Source: Methanimicrococcus blatticola
GTDB lineage: Archaea; Halobacteriota; Methanosarcinia; Methanosarcinales; Methanosarcinaceae
DNA: 64,000 nucleotides
Reading direction: 5' to 3'
Assembly (NCBI RefSeq): GCF_004363215.1
Contig: NZ_SNYS01000006.1
Coordinates: 1-64,000 of the forward strand
Shown here: in pieces, positions 46,126 to 55,312 of the stretch
Layout of the letters: each line of letters opens with the position of its first letter
How positions within the stretch are numbered: position 1 is the first letter of the stretch
Made by a program: the position numbers and the translations under genes
Notes under the pieces: generated by a model
Database searches by the model: none
What the model saw: only the letters and a program-made list of their open reading frames with translations
What the model was told of the DNA's origin: nothing

Positions 46126-46710
46126 TTATAGTTTCACTTTAGAACCTGAAAGCAAAGATTCAAAATACGTTTTTGATAAAAATTCATGAATCGTTGAAAG
46201 AATAATTTTTCCTTTCCCGAAATCCGCCGCGATATGAACCGGCTTGCCGTCATCATCTTTTTCAATCACGGAAAAGTTGCCGCCGATGTTTTGGAAATAG
46301 CCGTCGCAATAAACCGAGTCGCTGTCGCCGGTCAGCGGACTGCTGCGCGAAAGCAGGATGTCTGTTTGCACGTACTCGGCATCAAGCCCGAAGCGCGTCA
46401 GCGAAGTGACCGCCGGAACGCGGCAGGCACTGCACGTGCTGACTTCTTTCAGCGGTGAAAACATCAATAAAGCGCCGCCGTTTTCAACGAAATTAAAAAT
46501 CTTTTTTTGAATTTTTTCATCCGCAAGCGCATTGCTGACGGCGGCGTGTTCCGGATAAGTAAATCCGGTCGGAACGACCAGCAGCTTTGCGGGCGGCAAA
46601 TGCGGCGAATTAAGCGATGCTGGCGCTGCGACCGTTGAAGAGATGCCGTACTCCTGAAACATATGCTCAAAAAAAAGCGGGCTGTCCCACAAAATAATGA
46701 CGTCGGGCAT
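46126..46710 (-). CDS. Class I glutamine amidotransferase-like protein, uncharacterised
   Basis: A 194-residue protein with alternating strands and helices similar to a GATase-like domain: DVIILWDSPLFFEHMF, LLVVPTGFTYPEHAAVS, VENGGALLMFSPL, and a final ADFGKGKIILSTIHEFLSK. The catalytic Cys of amidotransferases is not evident in the nucleophile-elbow position, so it may be inactive or bind a ligand. Cys residues do occur in VSTCSACRVP. It lies just upstream of mutL on the same strand with a gap of about 32 bases. The function is unknown. Confidence 0.65.
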   Translation of the reverse strand: MPDVIILWDSPLFFEHMFQEYGISSTVAAPASLNSPHLPPAKLLVVPTGFTYPEHAAVSNALADEKIQKKIFNFVENGGALLMFSPLKEVSTCSACRVPAVTSLTRFGLDAEYVQTDILLSRSSPLTGDSDSVYCDGYFQNIGGNFSVIEKDDDGKPVHIAADFGKGKIILSTIHEFLSKTYFESLLSGSKVKL

Positions 46711-46843
46711 GGTTTGGATTCTCTTTTTATTTTAAAGTAAGAGATTAATCCATTTTCGTGTTTTTAACGGTTTGCTTTGTTTGGGATTTGCGCGAAAAAT
46801 AATGAAAGTTCCTGAATTTATCTTTTCTCAAAAAATGTAAATT

Positions 46844-47626
46844 TTAGATATAATATGAGAGTTCTCTAAAAATTTTAAAGATCGTACGAAGAGGTCCGCT
46901 TTTCTCATTCGGATCCTCCTCCTTTTCAAGAATGGCATTTTTTATAGCTCTAAGCATTCGAATATCTTTTCTGGAAATTTCAGAAAGCAAAGCCTCTTTA
47001 TTTTCAACCGTAATAAATAAAACAACACCGGTACGCACATATTTTACAGGATATTTTTCATCAAACTCTTCTAAAAACGCAACCATTTCATCCGGAGAAG
47101 GATTCTTGCTTTTTGAATTTTTTATTTTTTCAAGGCGGCTTTCTCTTGATTCCGGACGGGATGCAAAAACCCAATAATTTTCAATGACTTTCAAATCGTC
47201 ATCAACATAGACAAGAGTTATATTTTCAGCCACAACATCTACGTTTTTTTCATCGAGCCATAAGCCGAATCGTGTAAAAGTTTCAAGTGTACCGTCCGAG
47301 ACATTAATATCTCCTAATATCTCCCGGGAATAAGCGTCATCAATTGGTACTTTTTCATATTTCAGTTCAATTAATCCCATATTTTCAGATTCGATAAATT
47401 CAACGGCATCTTCGGTTTCATTCATATTTCTATCAGTTGAATTAAATATAGAAAGCGCAGAATTGTTATCACTTGAATTATCCGTCGGAGAATCAGTTGA
47501 ATTATTTTCAGTTGAATTGTATATAGAGGGTGTTTCAACCCGGTGCTCGGCACAAACAGAGAAAGAGACCATAGCAGTGAATATGAATAAAATAAGAAGA
47601 ATCACTAAAAATTTTGATTTTATCAT
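46844..47626 (-). CDS. Secreted or lipoprotein-like protein with Asn/Ser/Thr-rich region
   Basis: A 260-residue protein with a signal peptide (about residues 7-26) ending VSFSVCAEHR. Residues about 35-75 are rich in Asn, Ser and Thr with many NST or NET sequons (possible N-glycosylation). The rest is a folded domain of unknown family with IELKYEKVPIDDAYSREI and YVRTGVVLFITVENKEALLSEI. Cys26 could be a lipid-attachment site, but this is uncertain. It is divergent from the PUA-domain gene at 48000. No family was recognised. Confidence 0.7.
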   Translation of the reverse strand: MIKSKFLVILLILFIFTAMVSFSVCAEHRVETPSIYNSTENNSTDSPTDNSSDNNSALSIFNSTDRNMNETEDAVEFIESENMGLIELKYEKVPIDDAYSREILGDINVSDGTLETFTRFGLWLDEKNVDVVAENITLVYVDDDLKVIENYWVFASRPESRESRLEKIKNSKSKNPSPDEMVAFLEEFDEKYPVKYVRTGVVLFITVENKEALLSEISRKDIRMLRAIKNAILEKEEDPNEKSGPLRTIFKIFRELSYYI

Positions 47627-47999
47627 GTCATCGCCTGAAATTTGAATGTAATTTGACTTAAATTGGAATTCACTTAAATCAGATCTGTTTTAAATGGAAA
47701 ATGCAGATCTAACAAATATTCTGTTCATTACGTTTTCACTTCAAATGTTCAAACAGATTTATCAAAAACAGAGATGATGCTCTGCGTTTGTCTTTTTTCC
47801 CTACAGATTAATGTAATAATCAATCAGGACATATAATTATCATATTACCGAGATATATATTTTCGGAAAATGTTTGTAAACACTTCCGATTTATCTAAAA
47901 AGTAAACCGGCCATGAATTTATTTCATCTAATTCATTTACTGCAAACAAAACGTTTATGTGCGTAATCGGCGTTCATTTCATAAAATTTCGGTGACGAC
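47627..47999. other. Divergent promoter region
   Basis: No gene is supported between the divergent secreted-protein gene and the PUA gene. AGATCTGTTTTAAAT at about 47680 and GCAGATCT at about 47702 resemble the trpS repeats. GATATATATTTTCGG at about 47852 is a TATA-like element usable by the + strand gene. Confidence 0.45.
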
Positions 48000-48509
48000 A
48001 TGACAAGCATACCCATGACTCAAGAAGCGCGTTTGAAGCGTGTTCGAATGATGGCCGACTACCAGTTCGGAAAAGGAGCGGGAGCTGTCTTGTTTGACGA
48101 TGATTCAACGTTTAAGCTTTCCAAAACCAAACGCATTCGCCAGATTCATTCAGGCGGCGAAAGAATCGCGACCGTTCGCGCAAAAGACGGATTCTTTACG
48201 CTCAGCATGGAAGGTGCTCGCAGGCTTCACGCTCATTTGAAAGCACCGGCAATGCGCGTTGCTGTTGTTGATGACGCGGCACCGTTTGTCGCGATGGGAA
48301 AAACAGCGTTTTGCAAGCACATCATTTCAATAGATCCCGATATTCGGGCAATGGAAGAAATTCTCGTCACCGACAAAGAGGATAAGCTTCTTGCCACAGG
48401 ACAACTGGTTTTATCGCCGCAGGAAATTCTTCACAGCAGTCAGGGGGCTGCTGTTTTAGTCAGAAGCGGCATTGATAAAGAAGAAAATAAAGATGAAAAA
48501 GAAGATTAA
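48000..48509 (+). CDS. PUA-domain RNA-binding protein
   Basis: A 169-residue protein. An N-terminal part (MADYQFGKGAGAVLFDD) is followed by a PUA domain of about 80 residues: IRQIHSGGERIATVRAKDGF, LSMEGARRLHAH, VVDDAAPFVAMGKTAFCKHI, and TGQLVLSPQEILHSSQGAAVLVRSG. Small archaeal PUA proteins of this layout are related to the C-terminal part of archaeosine transglycosylases and may guide RNA modification. The target is unknown. The acidic tail is short and low-complexity. Confidence 0.85.
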   Translation: MTSIPMTQEARLKRVRMMADYQFGKGAGAVLFDDDSTFKLSKTKRIRQIHSGGERIATVRAKDGFFTLSMEGARRLHAHLKAPAMRVAVVDDAAPFVAMGKTAFCKHIISIDPDIRAMEEILVTDKEDKLLATGQLVLSPQEILHSSQGAAVLVRSGIDKEENKDEKED

Positions 48510-48531
48510 TGCCAACCGTCGACGCTTGGCA
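48510..48531 (+). terminator. Short hairpin after PUA gene
   Basis: TGCCAA (48510-48515) pairs with TTGGCA (48526-48531), with a GC-rich loop, and is followed by ATAATTTTA. It is a weak terminator candidate directly after the stop. Confidence 0.4.
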
Positions 48532-48602
48532 ATAATTTTAAATCAATTCATTGTATTTATTACCACGATTACATTCACAACATTCACACAATTTCATAGG
48601 AG

Positions 48603-50045
48603 TTGACGCCACTGCCGGAAAATTTTCTAACAACATTTATCGTCCCTGATAATGCTGTTATTGACGATCAAAAAATTGCAACTGAAGCTGATATGATTAT
48701 CGGAAATCACGCTGCAATTGAACGCAGTATAGAAGGCGGATTTTTAATGATCGGCGAAGGCGTTCACATCGGCGGCGAAGTCTTTTCAAATGACGATGTC
48801 CGCGCGGACGTTTGGTGCAAATTTGACAAAAACGTCAACGTCGGCGGTGACGCTTACATCGGCGAATTCACAACAATCGACGGCAAAATTGTTGTGGAAG
48901 GCGATTTGGATATCGGCAAGGAAGTCAAACTCAACGGCGGCTTTTTATCAAAAGGCTGGGTCGTTGTGAGAAATCCCCTCCCCGTCATGGTTTTTATCTT
49001 TTTATACATTCGCGCAATGATCGGTATCGGCAAATCGAGTGACGAAATCGATAAAGCGCTGAGCGAATTATTTGAAGACGATGAAGAAATCGACTTTGAG
49101 AACATGGATGAAGACAAAATGTCTCAAGCCCTCAGCCGCGGCAGATTCCTTGTTATTCCGCTCGGTTCTAAAATTTCATTGGAAAGCATCAACGTTCCCG
49201 AAGATGTTATGATCGGAAACGACTGCAACATCAGTACGCGAATGATTTGCAAACGCTTTGAAAGCGGCAAAAATCTCATTTTTAACGGTTTCATTCGCTC
49301 AAAAGGAGAAACACTCATTGGAGAAGGATCTCGAGTCAGCGGTGAAATCAGTGCCTCAAAAGTGATTATTGACAAAAATGTCAAAATCGAAGGCATAATC
49401 ACTGCCAAAACCGTTTGGATTCACGAAACGTCTTTTGTGGAAGGCAAAATTTCATCCGGAAATGTTCGATTTATCACAGGCGACGAATTTGATATCAAAG
49501 ACCCAGGAAATGCCGAAAAAGCAACCCTTCTTTCCAAAGCCGATTCTTTTAATTTGATAAACACAAACGTCACGGAAAAGAAAGAGGAAGAGCTCTTTGA
49601 CGATGAAGAAGAAATCGAAGACACCGAGTCGGAAGAAGAATTAACGGCAGAAGAAGTTTCTGAAACTGAAGAAGTCGCCGATGCTGAAGAAGTTAAAGAA
49701 ACAGAATCGGGAAACGAACAAGCGGCAGAAGAAACAGAACCTCTTGAAGTTGAACCTGAAAATGCTGAAGAAAAACCGGATAAAGTCGAACCGGCTGAAA
49801 CAAACACTTCTGAAGTTGAAACGACTGAAACCGAAACTATTGAAACAAAAGCTGAAAATGAAGCAACTTCTTCTCAAAACAAAAGAAAAACCGCTTCCAA
49901 GAGAGCTCAAAAAAGAAGATCCAAAAAAGCAGCCGCCGAGCGTGAAGATATGACGATTGTCAATGTTTTCACGGGCGAAAATATTGAAGAAATAAAAAAT
50001 GACGATTCTGATTCGGGAAAGGAAAACACCGAAACGAAAAAGTAA
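48603..50045 (+). CDS. Bactofilin-like polymer-forming protein with membrane segment and charged tail
   Basis: A 480-residue protein with two blocks of left-handed beta-helix turns (about residues 25-125 and 190-315), of the DUF583/bactofilin type, e.g. GFLMIGEGVHIGGEVFSNDDV and GEGSRVSGEISASKVII. Between them is a hydrophobic segment (PLPVMVFIFLYIRAMIGIG) and an acidic stretch. The C-terminal 150 residues are Glu-rich and end in a Lys/Arg-rich patch. It may form a membrane-linked scaffold. The TTG start at 48603 sits directly after AGGAG with no spacing, so CTG 48612 or a leaderless start cannot be excluded. Some databases call related proteins acyltransferases because of the hexapeptide turns. 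Confidence 0.75.
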   Translation: MTPLPENFLTTFIVPDNAVIDDQKIATEADMIIGNHAAIERSIEGGFLMIGEGVHIGGEVFSNDDVRADVWCKFDKNVNVGGDAYIGEFTTIDGKIVVEGDLDIGKEVKLNGGFLSKGWVVVRNPLPVMVFIFLYIRAMIGIGKSSDEIDKALSELFEDDEEIDFENMDEDKMSQALSRGRFLVIPLGSKISLESINVPEDVMIGNDCNISTRMICKRFESGKNLIFNGFIRSKGETLIGEGSRVSGEISASKVIIDKNVKIEGIITAKTVWIHETSFVEGKISSGNVRFITGDEFDIKDPGNAEKATLLSKADSFNLINTNVTEKKEEELFDDEEEIEDTESEEELTAEEVSETEEVADAEEVKETESGNEQAAEETEPLEVEPENAEEKPDKVEPAETNTSEVETTETETIETKAENEATSSQNKRKTASKRAQKRRSKKAAAEREDMTIVNVFTGENIEEIKNDDSDSGKENTETKK

Positions 50046-50140
50046 GACAAAACGAACATAAAAGAAAAACAAAAATGAACATTAAAACAAAATGAACATT
50101 AAAACAAAATGAAGCAAAATAAAAAAGAAAGAAAAGGAAA
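50046..50140. repeat. Short AT-rich tandem repeats
   Basis: ACATTAAAACAAAATGA is repeated at about 50080-50115 with flanking partial copies. It lies just 3' of the gene that ends at 50141 on the minus strand and is T-rich in that sense. Confidence 0.6.
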
Positions 50141-50323
50141 TTAATATTTTCCGGTTTCCATCCTCTTTCCTTCTCTCAACTCGTCGGATAAATCATCATC
50201 ATCGCTTTCAATGACGAAGTTACCGATATAAGTGCAGTTTTTGCAGCGGTAAATGTCACCCATAACACCGCCGGTTTCAAGATAAAGAGTTGCTTTTCCG
50301 CATTGCGGACAAATTAAAACCAT
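50141..50323 (-). CDS. Small zinc-ribbon protein
   Basis: A 60-residue protein with CPQCG at residues 5-9 and CKNC about 20 residues further, a classical zinc ribbon, then an acidic stretch. Such small zinc ribbons are frequent in archaea. The role is unknown; protein or nucleic-acid binding is likely. It is divergent from mutS. Confidence 0.8.
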   Translation of the reverse strand: MVLICPQCGKATLYLETGGVMGDIYRCKNCTYIGNFVIESDDDDLSDELREGKRMETGKY

Positions 50324-50403
50324 AAAATCATCTCCGATTGTTTTTCAGTATTATAATAACAATAACAGTTCAATATTATGAGAACATTTATATTTAAATC
50401 CTT

Positions 50404-53175
50404 ATGACGACGGTTGATAAAATGAGCCAAGCCACTCCCGCAATGAAACAATATTATGCGGCAAAGGAAGAATGTCCCGATGCTCTCGTTTTTTTCCGCA
50501 TGGGCGACTTTTACGAATCTTTCGGCGACGACGCAAAAACCATCGCCAAGGAGCTTGAAATTACACTCACCAACCGCGGCAAAACCGAAGACGGCAAACA
50601 AATGCCGCTTGCCGGAATTCCTTACCACGCCATTGACAATTACCTCCCGCGTTTAATTAAAAAAGGCTACAAGGTCGCTATTTGCGAACAGCTGGAAGAT
50701 CCGAAAAAAGCGAAAGGTGTTGTGAAAAGAGGTATTGTCCGAATCGTCACGCCCGGAACGGCCATTGATTCTTCGATTATCACGGATCCCGCCAACAATT
50801 ATTTGATGGCGCTGACAGGCACTTTTAATCCCGACGGCGCGTCCAAGAAAAAAGCGAAAGGATCGGAAAGCGAAACGTTCGGCATTTCTTTTTTAGATAT
50901 TTCAACCGGCGAGTTCTTTGGCAGTCAATTCGAAGACGAAGCGCCTTATGAAAAAGTCATCAGCGAAGTCGCAAGATACAGGCCGGCCGAATGTATTGTT
51001 CAGGAATCATTGACGGAAAACGAATTGCTGATGAACCGTTTGGCTGAAAATAAAGTCAAAATCGAAACTTTTTCATGCTCCAAATTATCGGCTGAAATTG
51101 AAAAATGCGAATCGGACCTTTTGAAACAGTTTAAAATTTCCACATTGGAAGGCATGGGCTTTAAAGGAATGGATTACGCCGTCCTCGCCTGCGGCAAAAC
51201 GCTTGACTACGCGCTTAAAACGCAAATGAGAGAACTGGACCATATTCAAACCGTTCAATTTTATTCCATGTCAAAACACTTGATTTTGGATTCAATGACG
51301 CTTCGCAACTTGGAAATAATTAAAAATACGCGTGATGACGGCGAAAATTATTCACTCATTCGCGTCTTGGATAAAACAAAAACACCGATGGGATCACGGC
51401 TTTTGAGAAACTGGCTCCTTCGCCCGTTAGTCGACCCCGATGAAATTACCAAACGATTAAACGCGGTTTCGGCGCTCAAAGAAAACAGCCTCCCCCGTTA
51501 TGATTTAAGACAACACCTGTCAAACATTTCAGATATTGAAAGACTTGTCAGCCGCATGATTTACGGCAATTCCAACGCGCGCGACTTGATTTCCATGCGC
51601 AATTCCCTGGCCGAACTGCCTGGACTCTGCGCCGTGATGGATCAAATGTGCGGCGGGAATGCCGAGTCAGAGCTGCTTTCCGAGATCTGTGCCGACATTT
51701 CTCAATTCGGATTTGCGTCGGAACTCACAGATTTGATTTCTAAAACGATTGTTGACGAGCCGCCGGTCATTGTCCGTGAAGGCAAAATGGTTCAACCGGG
51801 CTACAGCAGTGAACTGGACGAACTCAGAAATGTCTCAGGCGACAGCAAGGAGTGGATTGCCGATTTCCAAACGAAACAAAGGGATCAAACAGGCATCAAA
51901 AATTTAAAAGTCGGATACAACAAAGTTTTCGGCTATTTCATTGAAGTGACAAACGCGAACAAGCATCTGGTTCCCGAAAATTACATCAGGAAACAAACCG
52001 TCGCAAACGGCGAGCGTTATTTTACGCCGGAACTCAAAGACCGCGAAAGCCTGATTTTGACAGCCGATGACAAATCTGTCGCGCTTGAATATGAAATTTT
52101 CAGAGAAGTGACGGAACAGGTGGCTTCTTACGCCAAAGAAATTCAAAACATGGCGCATCTGATTGGAAAAATTGATGTGTTGTGCAGTTTCGCCGAAGCG
52201 GCGATTGAAAACAATTATGTTTGCCCGCAATTGGACAACAGCTTGGACATTTTAATCCGTGACGGACGCCACCCGATTGTTGAAAAAACAACCGTTGAAG
52301 CGTTTGTTCCGAATGATACGGAAATGGATGCCGTGGAAAACCAATTCCTTTTGATTACCGGCCCGAACATGGCAGGTAAATCCACCTACATGCGCCAGAT
52401 TGCAATGATTATCGTGATGGCGCAGACCGGCAGCTTTGTGCCGGCGGCGTTTGCTAAAATCGGCGTTGTTGACCGCATTTTTACGAGAATCGGTGCGCAT
52501 GACGATCTTGCCGGCGGCAAAAGTACGTTCATGGTGGAAATGGTTGAGCTGGCCAATATTTTAAACAACTCGGGCGAGCGCAACTTGATTCTTTTGGATG
52601 AAATCGGTCGCGGAACCAGCACATATGACGGTTACAGCATCGCAAAAGCGGTTGTCGAATACATTCACAACAAAGATAAAAAGGGTGTTCGAACACTGTT
52701 CGCAACGCATTATCACCAATTAACGTCGCTTGAAAACAAATTGAAGCGGCTGAAAAATTTCCATATCGCTGTTCGCGAAACAGGAAACGATTTGGTTTTC
52801 CTTCGAAAAATCGTTCCGGGCGCAACCGACAAAAGTTACGGTATTCATGTGGCGAAACTAGCCGGCGTTCCCGATAAAGTGAATGAGCGCGCCGCCGAAA
52901 TTTTAAAAGAAATTGAAAATGAAAGCTTGGCCGAAGATGAAAGCCGCAGCAAAAAAAGAACGGCGCGCTACACCCAGCTTTTGCTCTTTGATCCTGAAAG
53001 CGGCGGCGGGGAAGAACGGATTGTTGAAAAATTCGTTGAACATCCCGAAATTGAAGAACTCAAAGCCGAATTCAAAGATTTGGACGTCAATCATATGACC
53101 CCGATGCAAGCGCTTTTGAAATTGGAAGAAGTCAAAGAAAAACTGCGCCGGTTGGAAAAGGAATCCGAGAACTGA
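50404..53175 (+). CDS. mutS: DNA mismatch repair protein MutS
   Basis: A 923-residue mismatch sensor of the bacterial MutS1 type. The mismatch-binding FxE motif is in FFRMGDFYESFGDD. The ATPase domain has GPNMAGKSTYMRQ, LLDEIGRGTSTYDG and FATHYHQL. The N-terminal domain (about 10-120), connector, lever, clamp and ATPase all seem complete. The C-terminal helix-turn-helix region is seen in MTPMQALLKLEEVKEKL. It ends with TGA and is partnered by mutL at 43952. Confidence 0.96.
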   Translation: MTTVDKMSQATPAMKQYYAAKEECPDALVFFRMGDFYESFGDDAKTIAKELEITLTNRGKTEDGKQMPLAGIPYHAIDNYLPRLIKKGYKVAICEQLEDPKKAKGVVKRGIVRIVTPGTAIDSSIITDPANNYLMALTGTFNPDGASKKKAKGSESETFGISFLDISTGEFFGSQFEDEAPYEKVISEVARYRPAECIVQESLTENELLMNRLAENKVKIETFSCSKLSAEIEKCESDLLKQFKISTLEGMGFKGMDYAVLACGKTLDYALKTQMRELDHIQTVQFYSMSKHLILDSMTLRNLEIIKNTRDDGENYSLIRVLDKTKTPMGSRLLRNWLLRPLVDPDEITKRLNAVSALKENSLPRYDLRQHLSNISDIERLVSRMIYGNSNARDLISMRNSLAELPGLCAVMDQMCGGNAESELLSEICADISQFGFASELTDLISKTIVDEPPVIVREGKMVQPGYSSELDELRNVSGDSKEWIADFQTKQRDQTGIKNLKVGYNKVFGYFIEVTNANKHLVPENYIRKQTVANGERYFTPELKDRESLILTADDKSVALEYEIFREVTEQVASYAKEIQNMAHLIGKIDVLCSFAEAAIENNYVCPQLDNSLDILIRDGRHPIVEKTTVEAFVPNDTEMDAVENQFLLITGPNMAGKSTYMRQIAMIIVMAQTGSFVPAAFAKIGVVDRIFTRIGAHDDLAGGKSTFMVEMVELANILNNSGERNLILLDEIGRGTSTYDGYSIAKAVVEYIHNKDKKGVRTLFATHYHQLTSLENKLKRLKNFHIAVRETGNDLVFLRKIVPGATDKSYGIHVAKLAGVPDKVNERAAEILKEIENESLAEDESRSKKRTARYTQLLLFDPESGGGEERIVEKFVEHPEIEELKAEFKDLDVNHMTPMQALLKLEEVKEKLRRLEKESEN

Positions 53176-53349
53176 GAATAAAAAAGGTAAAAGAAAGAAA
53201 ATGCGGCATCAGTTCATAAGTTTTCTTCATTCTTTGCTCAAGATGGGGTAACTTTCATCACGCACCGCAATTCTGTTTATGAATCCGTCTTATTTATGAA
53301 TTCTGTTTCAAATTCGAAAATTTAAAAAGCGTATTTTGGAGAGAGAGAT

Positions 53350-54126
53350 TTGTCCCTGATTTTGAAAGCGGTTGAAAATATTCCTTTGATTGAAAAAGGA
53401 GATGACATAGCAGATATTATTTGCAAAAACGCGCCGGATATCGCCGATAAAGATGTGATTGTGATTGCGTCAACGATTGTTTCAAAATCTCTCGGGCTGA
53501 CTTTCCGTGAAGAAGACGTTGTCCCGAGCGCAGAAGCAAAACGCATTGCCGCCTTAAACGGCAAAGACCCGCGCTTTGTTCAGGCGATTTTGGATGAAAG
53601 CGTTGAAGTGTTTACGGAAGCCCCGTTCATGCTGGTCCGCAATAAAAACGGTCACGTCTGCATCAATGCCGGAATCGACGCGTCTAATGTCGGAAACGGT
53701 CTTCTTTTAAAACTCCCCGACAACCCGGATAAACACGCGGCTGCAATCGGAAAATCAATTGAGCAAAAAACAGGGAAAAAGATCAGCGTTATTATTACCG
53801 ATACCAACGGCCGCGCTTTTAAAGAAGGGCAAACAAATGTTGCCGTCGGCCTTTACAATATCAAAGCCATTCGCCAATGGATTGGTGAAAAAGATCTCTA
53901 CGGCATGGTTTTAGAAATTTCAGAAGAAGCGGTCGTGGATGAAATCGCGGGCGCCGCGAATTTGGTGATGGGCGAAGGCGGCGGCGGGGTTCCGGCGGTT
54001 ATTGTCAGCGGTTTGGATCTTTATGTCGATGAAACCGTGTCGGTTACCGAAATGTACCGGTCAAAAGAAAGAGATGTTCTTATTCGCGGGCTTTTGGAAT
54101 TGAAAAATGAGAAGAAAGAAAAATGA
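53350..54126 (+). CDS. cofE: Coenzyme F420-0:L-glutamate ligase
   Basis: Adds gamma-linked glutamates to F420-0 using GTP, finishing the hydride carrier F420 used in methanogenesis. The 258-residue protein has VIASTIVSKSLGL, NGHVCINAGIDASNVGNG, SVIITDTNGRAFKEGQTNVA (metal and substrate loops) and GEGGGGVPAVIV. The family is short and ancient, and this one is full-length. The start is TTG at 53350, preceded by GGAGAGAG. It ends with TGA. Confidence 0.93.
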   Translation: MSLILKAVENIPLIEKGDDIADIICKNAPDIADKDVIVIASTIVSKSLGLTFREEDVVPSAEAKRIAALNGKDPRFVQAILDESVEVFTEAPFMLVRNKNGHVCINAGIDASNVGNGLLLKLPDNPDKHAAAIGKSIEQKTGKKISVIITDTNGRAFKEGQTNVAVGLYNIKAIRQWIGEKDLYGMVLEISEEAVVDEIAGAANLVMGEGGGGVPAVIVSGLDLYVDETVSVTEMYRSKERDVLIRGLLELKNEKKEK

Positions 54127-54137
54127 ATCGGATTAAA

Positions 54138-55076
54138 TCAGGTATGATGAATGATTTTTTTCATTTCCTCTTCTAATTCTGAAATAATTTTATTTTCAGT
54201 GTTTTTTAATTCATCTAATTTGTTCATTGTCTCCAAAACTTGTTTTTTAACATTTTCAATACTGTGAGCCGATTCATGGATTCTTTCTTGCATAAACCAA
54301 TCAACAATCAGCCCGTCAAAAAAGAAATCCGCAAATTTTAAAAATCCGCCCGTTTCAAAACAAATTTCATTGACGATTTGAACATCTGCTAATTCCGCAT
54401 TGAATAAACGTAATCTATGTTGCGCTTCTTCAACTTCGCTTGTCGCATCGTCAATTTTGGAGTGTTTAATTGCCGTTGTAACCAAGCCGCCTGCAAACAT
54501 ATCAAAAACACCCCAGTCGGACGCGCTGTCCAAGCTGTTCAACGCTTTTCTAAGACTTACCAAAACATTTTCACCGGCGATAACGGCTTCCTCAATTTCC
54601 CGAAGATTATTTTTGTTGTCCTCAATACATTCTTCAAGTTTCATTATTTTTTGAGCGGCAGGTCCGTTATCCAGCCGAAGTAATTTTTCTTTTTCAGCAT
54701 AAAGAGATTGATATTCAGCTTCCGATCCGGTATATTTTTCATTATCCGCTTCAATTTCCCGAATTTGAGTGCGGACATCTTCTAAATTAAACAAACATTG
54801 ATCATAATGCAGTTTTGCCGCCAGAACTTCTTTTTGTTTTTCTTTTGTTTTAGATTCCAGCCGGCCGAAAACAGTATAAAAAAGAGATAAAATATTTTTC
54901 TGCTGAAGTTTCTCAAGATCACGATTTTCCTGATCAAATCGCTCTTTTAATTTCGTTTCATTTTCTTCTAATTCTTTTAACTCTTTTTTCAAAACAGAAA
55001 GCGCGGAATTATTTTTATGCAACCGGTAAACATCTTGTCTGGATTTTTCAAGTTTTTCATTGATCGGGCTGTACAA
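54138..55076 (-). CDS. Coiled-coil protein of unknown function
   Basis: 312 residues, almost all heptad-rich and charged: long coiled coils at about residues 10-145 and 255-310. A central less charged part has WGVFDMFAGGLVTTAIKHSKIDDA and GGFLKFADFFFDGLIVDWFMQERI, which could fold or bind a membrane. There is no signal peptide. No family was recognised. It may be a structural or membrane-remodelling protein. It is convergent with cofE (gap of 11 bases) and divergent from GLUG protein 2. Confidence 0.65.
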   Translation of the reverse strand: MYSPINEKLEKSRQDVYRLHKNNSALSVLKKELKELEENETKLKERFDQENRDLEKLQQKNILSLFYTVFGRLESKTKEKQKEVLAAKLHYDQCLFNLEDVRTQIREIEADNEKYTGSEAEYQSLYAEKEKLLRLDNGPAAQKIMKLEECIEDNKNNLREIEEAVIAGENVLVSLRKALNSLDSASDWGVFDMFAGGLVTTAIKHSKIDDATSEVEEAQHRLRLFNAELADVQIVNEICFETGGFLKFADFFFDGLIVDWFMQERIHESAHSIENVKKQVLETMNKLDELKNTENKIISELEEEMKKIIHHT

Positions 55077-55312
55077 ATAACTCCCTCCTTTTTACAAAAC
55101 AATTTGTATGTGATTTCACCGGTAATAAAAGCTCTTACATTTTTTCTCAAGTAATTAAAAAGCCTCGTGCTCGATTATTCGATTTGTCATTAATATTGAA
55201 GTTAAATACTATTATTCTCAAAAGAGATTGTTTTTTATATTAGAATACATTCTATTAAATATACAAAATAATAGTAATTCCTAAAAAGCATTAATTTCTA
55301 AAAGTGAGAAAA

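Noticed and set aside
49641-50072. Phe/Arg/Ser-rich frame opposite the bactofilin-like gene
   Set aside because: It arises from reading the Glu/Lys-rich tail backwards.
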